A stretch of DNA of 64,000 bases, taken from CAYRFQ01 sp964423615 (lineage in GTDB: Bacteria > Planctomycetota > Planctomycetia > Gemmatales > Gemmataceae). Below are positions 55,380-61,306 of the stretch, piece after piece. The stretch's first letter is position 1; every line of letters begins with the position of its first letter. The notes below the pieces were generated by a model that was not told the origin of the DNA, ran no database searches, and saw only the letters and a program-made list of their open reading frames with translations. The stretch is from positions 104,169-168,168 of the forward strand of contig CAYRFQ010000010.1 of assembly GCA_964423615.1 (NCBI GenBank). Reading direction: 5' to 3'. A program made the translations under genes and the position numbers.

Positions 55380-56405
55380 ATGATCATCGTCATCTCGCCT
55401 AACTCCACCCAACAACAGATCGACCATGTTGTCGAGCGGATCGAAGAGCTTGGCCTCAAGGCGCACTTGAGTCAAGGAGAGCACCGCACCATCATCGGCG
55501 TGATCGGCGATGAGAACAAGCTACAGGCGGAACCTTTGACGGCCATTCCTGGCGTTGAGCAAGTATTGCCGATTCTGAAACCATATAAGCTTGCAAGTCT
55601 GGAACTCAGGGCGGAACCAAGCGTTATCGAGATCAAAGGTGTGAAAGTCGGAGGCGGTCATCTGGGTATGATCGCAGGACCGTGTGCCGTTGAGAGTTTT
55701 GAAGTCCTCGACGAGATTGCCGACAAGGTGAAGGAGGCCGGAGCCAACATCTTGCGGGGCGGTGCATTCAAGCCGCGGACGAGTCCTTACAGCTTTCAAG
55801 GGCTCGGAGAAGAAGGGCTCAAGATTCTGCAGGATGTTGGGGCCAAACACAACATGCCGACCATCACCGAGGTGATGGACCCACGACAGGTTTCGTTGAT
55901 CGAGCGGTATGCCGACATTTTCCAGATCGGCGCCCGCAACATGCAGAACTTCGACTTGCTCAAGGAAATCGGCCAGACGAAAAAGCCGACGATGCTCAAA
56001 CGCGGCATGAGTGCGACGGTTAAGGACTTGTTGATGTCCGCCGAGTACATCTTGTCGGAAGGTAACCCGAATTTGATTTTGTGCGAACGGGGTGTTCGGT
56101 CGTTCGAGACGTCGACCCGCAACATGCTCGATTTGAGCATCGTCCCGAATGTTAAGTCTCAAAGCCACTTGCCCATCATTGTCGATCCGAGCCACGCCAC
56201 TGGCCGTCCCGATTTGATCCCTTCGATGGCTTACGCAGCCGTGGCCTCAGGTGCGGACGGAATTCATATCGAAGTCCATAGCTGTCCGGAGAAAGCTTTG
56301 TCGGACGGACCGCAAGCCTTGCTTCCCGACCAGTACACCGCTGTCGTCAAGCAAATGCGACGTGTCGCGGAAGCCGTTGGGAAAACTATTGCCTCCCCCG
56401 CCTAG
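55380..56405 (+). CDS. aroF: 3-deoxy-7-phosphoheptulonate synthase (AroF/type I-beta)
   Basis: The protein is 341 residues with an N-terminal ferredoxin/ACT-like domain (IIVISPNSTQQQIDHVVERI). The catalytic TIM-barrel has AGPCAVES, RGGAFKPRTSPYSFQG, KRGMSAT and the metal site PSHATGRPDLI. This is the I-beta form found in Thermotoga and Bacillus, feedback-regulated by the N-terminal domain. It makes DAHP, the first step of aromatic synthesis. Confidence 0.96.
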   Translation: MIIVISPNSTQQQIDHVVERIEELGLKAHLSQGEHRTIIGVIGDENKLQAEPLTAIPGVEQVLPILKPYKLASLELRAEPSVIEIKGVKVGGGHLGMIAGPCAVESFEVLDEIADKVKEAGANILRGGAFKPRTSPYSFQGLGEEGLKILQDVGAKHNMPTITEVMDPRQVSLIERYADIFQIGARNMQNFDLLKEIGQTKKPTMLKRGMSATVKDLLMSAEYILSEGNPNLILCERGVRSFETSTRNMLDLSIVPNVKSQSHLPIIVDPSHATGRPDLIPSMAYAAVASGADGIHIEVHSCPEKALSDGPQALLPDQYTAVVKQMRRVAEAVGKTIASPA

Positions 56406-56606
56406 TAATGAGTTGGGATTGTAGTTGGGACCAGCGATCCGTCGATGATGGCAACACACAATTCCACTTCTCAACCAAGAATTACGCTGACCTTCGAGTA
56501 GACGAAAAGGTGGCGTGGTATCTATTCTCCCAAACTTAACCAAGACGGCAATGCCTTGGAAATCCGAGGCGAGTCACTATACATTGTCGCATACCACACG
56601 AATAAT

Positions 56607-57290
56607 ATGAAAAGTCTATCCAGGATACCGGTCGACGGAGCCGAGAGGCTTCCAGACCAAAATGCAACGCATGGGAACCATAACGGCAACGGTGCAACGA
56701 AAGGTCGGGAAGTGCTTCCACCGAAAAAGGTCGACCATGAACGGATTCGAGCTGCCGTCCGCGAAATATTGATTGCGGTTGGTGAAGATCCAGACCGCGA
56801 AGGACTTTTGGACACACCGGATCGTGTCGCGCGGATGTACGCGGAGTTGTTTGCTGGATTACGGACCGATCCAAGAGAACCGCTCCAAAAGACGTTCGAA
56901 GAGAAGTACGACGAAGTCGTTCTGGTCAAGGATATTTCGTTCGAGAGCGTTTGCGAGCACCATTTGTTGCCGTTCATGGGTCATGCTCACATTGGGTATT
57001 TGCCCAACGGACGGGTTGTTGGGCTGAGCAAACTCGCCCGGGTCGTTGAAATTTTGTCGCGGCGACCTCAGGTCCAGGAACGCATGACCGCGAACTTAGC
57101 GGACTTGTTGATGACGGAACTCGACGCCAGGGGCGTTGCCGTGATTCTCGAAGCGTCGCATAGTTGTATGACGATTCGAGGCATTCGGAAACCGGGTAGT
57201 ATGACCACGACGAGTGCCATGCGAGGGAGTTTCCGAGACCATGCATCCACGCGGGCGGAATTGATGTCTCTGATATTTTCCGGTCGCTAA
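56607..57290 (+). CDS. folE: GTP cyclohydrolase I
   Basis: The protein is 227 residues from ATG 56607; the frame extends only to a TTG at 56556. Motifs: GEDPDREGLLDTPDRVARMY, SVCEHHLLPFMGHAHIGY, the zinc Cys in ASHSCMTIRG and SAMRGSF. It makes dihydroneopterin triphosphate, feeding folate or tetrahydropterin synthesis. An N-terminal 35-residue Asn/Gly-rich extension is not typical. 25 nt upstream of the next membrane gene. Confidence 0.95.
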   Translation: MKSLSRIPVDGAERLPDQNATHGNHNGNGATKGREVLPPKKVDHERIRAAVREILIAVGEDPDREGLLDTPDRVARMYAELFAGLRTDPREPLQKTFEEKYDEVVLVKDISFESVCEHHLLPFMGHAHIGYLPNGRVVGLSKLARVVEILSRRPQVQERMTANLADLLMTELDARGVAVILEASHSCMTIRGIRKPGSMTTTSAMRGSFRDHASTRAELMSLIFSGR

Positions 57291-57315
57291 GCACCAAAAA
57301 CCTTCCGAACTTGAT

Positions 57316-58062
57316 ATGATCGCCGTTTTCTTGCTCCGGCTCTCGTTTGGGTTGTTGGGGTCGCTTTTGTTGATCCTCCGCGACGACGTGAACTCGCGTT
57401 TCTACCGAGTTCACTTCCTGACGAGTCTTGGGTTGCTTGTCGGCACGATTTTCTTCCCGCCAGAACAGGACTTGGATCCGGCGTTTTGGTGGGTGTTGGG
57501 TTTTGGCATTGCGGTGTGTTTGCTTGGGTCGATGAGTTGGATGTTCGAGACGAATCCGTTTGGGAAAACGTTGGTTGTGATTGCCGCGATGCTGTGTGGA
57601 GTGTTGCTCGCGATGGTGTCGCTGGGACAACTGGGCGGGCCATGGTGGATGTGGTTGGGGGATCATTTGACGTCTTCGGCGGTCACGGGGTTGTCGTTGA
57701 CGGCTATGTTGCTGGGACACTCCTACCTTGTGGCTCCGACGATGTCAATCAAACCACTGCAGCGGCTGATTATTGCACTTGGTGTGGCTTTGTTGTTGCG
57801 TATCGGGATATCGATTTATTGCTTGTGGTTGTGGAGACAGGGTTCGGCGGGTACGCTCGATAATGAAGTGATCGTTTGGTTGACTGGGCGTTGGTTGGCA
57901 GGCTTTTTGCTCCCGTTGGTTCTTGGATGGATGGCGTGGGAGACGTCACGGATTCGATCGACACAATCGGCGACTGGTATACTGTATGTCGTTGTGATTT
58001 TTTGTGTGCTGGGTGAGTTGACGAACCAGTTGTTGTTGAGCCAGACGAATTTGCCGTTGTGA
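57316..58062 (+). CDS. Polytopic membrane protein of unknown function
   Basis: The protein is 248 residues with about eight hydrophobic segments (e.g. FGLLGSLLLIL, FWWVLGFGIAVCLLG, LVVIAAMLCGVLLAMVS, GILYVVVIFCVLGEL). HSYLVAPTMSIKPLQRL between segments is likely a conserved loop. It follows folE closely and could be co-transcribed. I do not recognise the family. Codon use is unusually TTG- and GTG-rich. Confidence 0.7.
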   Translation: MIAVFLLRLSFGLLGSLLLILRDDVNSRFYRVHFLTSLGLLVGTIFFPPEQDLDPAFWWVLGFGIAVCLLGSMSWMFETNPFGKTLVVIAAMLCGVLLAMVSLGQLGGPWWMWLGDHLTSSAVTGLSLTAMLLGHSYLVAPTMSIKPLQRLIIALGVALLLRIGISIYCLWLWRQGSAGTLDNEVIVWLTGRWLAGFLLPLVLGWMAWETSRIRSTQSATGILYVVVIFCVLGELTNQLLLSQTNLPL

Positions 58063-58100
58063 TGTTGTGCGATTTCGCCATGGAGAATTTGTATCAGTCA

Positions 58101-58252
58101 TTTGGCCGAAGGCCAAGTTCAGCGTAGCCTGGGCAGAATGCCCAGGAATATGGAGAGCCCAACCCCTTCGCCCCACACAACGAGATTCCGGGAGAGGTGA
58201 AGCTTTCCTGGGCAGTTTGCCCAGGCTACGTTGAACTTGGCCTTCGGCCAAA
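58101..58252. repeat. REP-like inverted pair
   Basis: Two 47-bp arms (58101-58147 and 58206-58252) are inverted copies matching at 44 positions. Each arm holds two inner palindromes: TTGGCCGAAGGCCAA and CCTGGGCAxxxTGCCCAGG. The spacer is 58 bp. This resembles bacterial REP/BIME elements; no associated transposase is in the window. Confidence 0.75.
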
Positions 58253-58368
58253 ATACAACACTCCTGTTATCTGCCACCAGAAGAAACATTCGTCCAACCT
58301 CAGGCTCACTAACGCGAAAGAGTGTCCACTCACCAAACCCCGAAGCCTCTGCGGAGCGAACCCCACAA

Positions 58369-58815
58369 GTGCGAGTTCAATTCGATTGCCCAAACTGTGA
58401 CGCCCCGGCTCGATCTCGATTGCCGGGTGAACCCGACTGGCAATGTGTTAGTTGTGGTCATGTATTAAACTTGGATCAGCAAGTTGACCCGACCGTTCCA
58501 CAATGCATCATCTGCGGGAATCACGAGTTGTATAAGAAGAAGGATTTTCCTCACACGCTGGGGATGTATATTCTGGTGATTGCGTGTGCTGTTTCGTTCT
58601 ATACCTACCTGCACTACGAAATCATTTGGACGTGGGTCATTCTCCTTGGGACGGCTGTGTTCGACGGAGTTTTATTTTGGCTGGTTGGTGATGCGGTGGT
58701 TTGTTATCGGTGTCAGGCTCACTATCGGGGGATTCCGAAATCCATACATGAGCCGTTTGAGATAACTGTAGGCGAGAAGTATCGGCAAGAACGGATGCGG
58801 ATGCAAAAGAAGTAA
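58369..58815 (+). CDS. Zn-ribbon membrane protein
   Basis: The protein is 148 residues if GTG 58369 (GGAG 12 nt upstream) is the start; the frame reads upstream into the repeat. Zinc pairs CPNC and CVSC, then CIIC, precede two transmembrane segments (YILVIACAVSFYTYLHY, WVILLGTAVFDGVLFWLVG) and a further CYRC. Function unknown. Similar ribbon-plus-helix proteins flank the region. Confidence 0.65.
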   Translation: MRVQFDCPNCDAPARSRLPGEPDWQCVSCGHVLNLDQQVDPTVPQCIICGNHELYKKKDFPHTLGMYILVIACAVSFYTYLHYEIIWTWVILLGTAVFDGVLFWLVGDAVVCYRCQAHYRGIPKSIHEPFEITVGEKYRQERMRMQKK

Positions 58816-58856
58816 TGTCGAGAACATCCGCGTAGTCCATCGAGGCAACAGGGAAT

Positions 58857-60413
58857 TCATTTCGTTGCCAGTCGAGTGATTTTGAACTCGAAGGAACCTT
58901 TGAGGTCGAAAGAGGGACGGATGTGAAACCTATAGCTTGCCGTTTTCGGTGGGCTGAGCTGATAATTGGAGGTTCCACCGACGCTGCGACCTGAGGTAGG
59001 GTCGATGTACTGTACAAAGGCCTTGGTGCTTTTTGGAGAAGACAGTTCGATACGGTATGTTTGACCGGCTTCGAGGTCGATGGAGTATTCTTTGGTTTCG
59101 TAAGCTGCGAGTTGGTCTTTCACGACCACTTGACCATTCTTAAACTGTAGCGGTGTGACGGGCCGCTGCTGGATTTGCAATTCTAACTCCGCACGTTGAT
59201 TTTTACTGTCTCGAATGGCGAGATAGTAATCCTGAGTCTTTTCGGGCACGAACCCCCACTTGAACCTTTCTTTGAATCCAATGTTCCGCAGGGCTTGCGC
59301 GCTTCCATCGCTATCTTTGAGGTGCAAATACCATTCGGAATTGTCGCGGATACTGATCGTGTAGTGCTCGCCCTTTTCGAGTCGAAGGCCATAGAGTTTC
59401 GTTTCGTGTCCCTGGATGGGAGCGTTGACTGTAAGCTGTCCACGAACCAGCTGTTTTGTCTCGAGCGGGTCTGCCCAGACGAACAAGCGGTAGTTGGGTA
59501 GCTGTTTGTCGCGCCGACCTCGTTTGCCTGCGGCATGGAAAGTGTAGGTGCCGCTCTTGAGACAAAGATAACTCACTCGAATCACTCCGTTTCTGGTCTT
59601 AAACGGCAGAGCGACTTGTTTTCCTTGCGGGTCTTTCAATTCGACTATTGGTCGAAAGAAGTTTTGGACTGGGGCTTCGAGAGTGAAGGTGTAATGGTTT
59701 CCAGTCACTAGCTTGAACGACTGTTTGATTACGGCATCATTGGGGATTCGAGCTTCGCGAACGACGGATCCGACCGGCGGTTGAAGGATTGGCCTCCATT
59801 GTTTGTTTTTGAGTCCTCCCTTGCCCCAATTCATGTTGACGACTTCCACGCGTCCGCCTTCGCGGGGTTGTATGTTTGGTCTTGCAACGGCTTTTTTGGT
59901 CACTGATCCGAAGCCCAGCAGGTAGCCGAGGATCACTCCGAGGATGAGCAAGAACAAGATGCCACCACCGATGCCGAAACCGAGCCAGATTTCTTTTCGA
60001 GTTGTTTGCGGAGGAATTGTGGACCGATTTCTCCGCCGACTTCGAGGTTGACGGTTGGATTTTGTCCGTTTGTATCGTCTTGCTGGGCTTCCGTCGTCTT
60101 CGGTGTAGTCATCGTGAGGGCGTATGGGTTGTGGTTCGTCGGGAGGGGTGTCGGTTTGTGGAGTCTCGTGATCCTCTTGCTTGTTGGTCTCTCCGAGTGG
60201 GGGTTCAGGCTGGTCGGTCGGAAGCGGTGTGGCTGGTTGTTGGAACGCCAATTCTGGGATAAAGCTGGCCGGTTGCCACTGGGGCATTCCCTGGGTCCAG
60301 ACCAGATCGGTGGGGGCCAGAGTTCCGTTGGTGGCGAGTTGTTGTAGTTGTTGCAAAGTGATGGCAGGTTGTTGTTTGCCGGCGAGCGTGTAGTGCCAGA
60401 GTTGGGCGGTCAT
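58857..60413 (-). CDS. GYF_2-domain membrane protein with extracytoplasmic PPC-like domains
   Basis: The protein is 518 residues. The N-terminal GYF_2 (DUF4339) domain has ITLQQLQQLATNGTLAPTDLVW and GMPQWQPAS. A long Pro/Gln/Arg-rich linker follows, a transmembrane helix (FGIGGGILFLLILGVILGYLLGFG), and then three beta-rich units resembling bacterial pre-peptidase C-terminal (PPC) domains (NHYTFTLEAPV, KGEHYTISIRDNSEWYLHL, AGQTYRIELSSP). It could be a scaffold or receptor; role unknown. Confidence 0.8.
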   Translation of the reverse strand: MTAQLWHYTLAGKQQPAITLQQLQQLATNGTLAPTDLVWTQGMPQWQPASFIPELAFQQPATPLPTDQPEPPLGETNKQEDHETPQTDTPPDEPQPIRPHDDYTEDDGSPARRYKRTKSNRQPRSRRRNRSTIPPQTTRKEIWLGFGIGGGILFLLILGVILGYLLGFGSVTKKAVARPNIQPREGGRVEVVNMNWGKGGLKNKQWRPILQPPVGSVVREARIPNDAVIKQSFKLVTGNHYTFTLEAPVQNFFRPIVELKDPQGKQVALPFKTRNGVIRVSYLCLKSGTYTFHAAGKRGRRDKQLPNYRLFVWADPLETKQLVRGQLTVNAPIQGHETKLYGLRLEKGEHYTISIRDNSEWYLHLKDSDGSAQALRNIGFKERFKWGFVPEKTQDYYLAIRDSKNQRAELELQIQQRPVTPLQFKNGQVVVKDQLAAYETKEYSIDLEAGQTYRIELSSPKSTKAFVQYIDPTSGRSVGGTSNYQLSPPKTASYRFHIRPSFDLKGSFEFKITRLATK

Positions 60414-60601
60414 GAAGGAGCCTCTTTTGGGAACTGAAGGGAACTACGCTTGGGTGCTGAACCTGTCTGGTAGTTGTTGTAAGGGATGGAGAGGGTAAAG
60501 GGGAAGTCGAAAACGGATTTTGTAGGGGTGGGTTCGTTCGCTGGCGTTTTAAGTTGGCGATTGGTGTGAACGGAGTGATCGTCTCCGAAGTTGGTCGAGG
60601 C

Positions 60602-60640
60602 AAACGAAGACCGAGACGATTGAAGTCTCGGCCTTCGTTT
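60602..60640 (-). terminator. Strong hairpin downstream of the Zn-ribbon/TM gene
   Basis: A 16-bp stem with one mismatch (60602-60617 and 60625-60640, AAACGAAG-CCGAGAC arms) with a 7-nt loop lies 26 nt past the stop of the minus-strand gene at 60666. Only a short T stretch follows. Confidence 0.65.
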
Positions 60641-60665
60641 TGATAGGGGTTTGGTGGGATTCAGG

Positions 60666-61049
60666 TTATGCTCTGCGTGCTTTCTCGCAGTTTAAGCGGA
60701 CGACACGGTCACACTCGGGGCACTCCATTCGCCAAGTTTCCTCTCCATCGGCTGGTCGGGCGGAAAACGACAATTGATTGCCGCATTTGCAGCGACCCGT
60801 GAAGAGCGTTTTGTTGGTCAATTCTGATTCTGGCTCGGGTTCGGGTTCTGGTTCTGGCTCCGGGGGGAGGGGCAATGGTGGTGGCAAGGGGATTTTGCGA
60901 TTCGCTCTTCGCTTGGCAGCTTTCGCCCGGTACTTTCGGTATTTGACGAAGTAGTACGCGGCCACGACGAGCAAGATTGCCGTGATTAGCTTTGCCAAGA
61001 GAAGGAGCACGTCAATCAGTTGGTAGTATTGGTCGAAAGGCAGTTTCAT
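60666..61049 (-). CDS. Small membrane protein with a Pro/Glu repeat and C-terminal Zn ribbon
   Basis: The protein is 127 residues. An N-terminal transmembrane helix (LLLLAKLITAILLVVAAYYFV) is followed by a basic stretch, a repetitive PPLPLPP-EPEPEPEPE linker and a zinc ribbon (GRCKCGNQ and CPECD). It is divergent from the STAND gene; an inverted repeat lies between them. Function unknown. Confidence 0.7.
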   Translation of the reverse strand: MKLPFDQYYQLIDVLLLLAKLITAILLVVAAYYFVKYRKYRAKAAKRRANRKIPLPPPLPLPPEPEPEPEPEPESELTNKTLFTGRCKCGNQLSFSARPADGEETWRMECPECDRVVRLNCEKARRA

Positions 61050-61064
61050 CCGTCATTTCCTCCG

Positions 61065-61137
61065 ACACTTTGCGAATCTTCTCTTTCAAGGCTGCATTTG
61101 GTTACGTAAACCTTGTGGGAGAAAATCCGCAAAGTGT
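61065..61137. promoter_or_regulatory. Operator-like inverted repeat between divergent genes
   Basis: ACACTTTGCGAATCTTCTC (61065-61083) and its complement (61119-61137) match at 17 of 19 positions, 35 bp apart, with TTACGTAA near the centre (61102-61109). The position, just upstream of the minus-strand ATG at 61049, fits a regulator site or leader hairpin. Confidence 0.45.
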
Positions 61138-61306
61138 ACAATGTTTGTGGAAGTAGAATGACCTGGCCAGGGTCTTTCGATGGTGCGGGTTTCCGTTCCG
61201 CTCTGATCAAATCGATCAGTGTCGACAATGGCATTCTTTCGAAACTTAGTGATCTGCCAATTTTGCAAAGTCGCGCAACGTCGCGCAGAGCTTGAGAACA
61301 CCGGAA

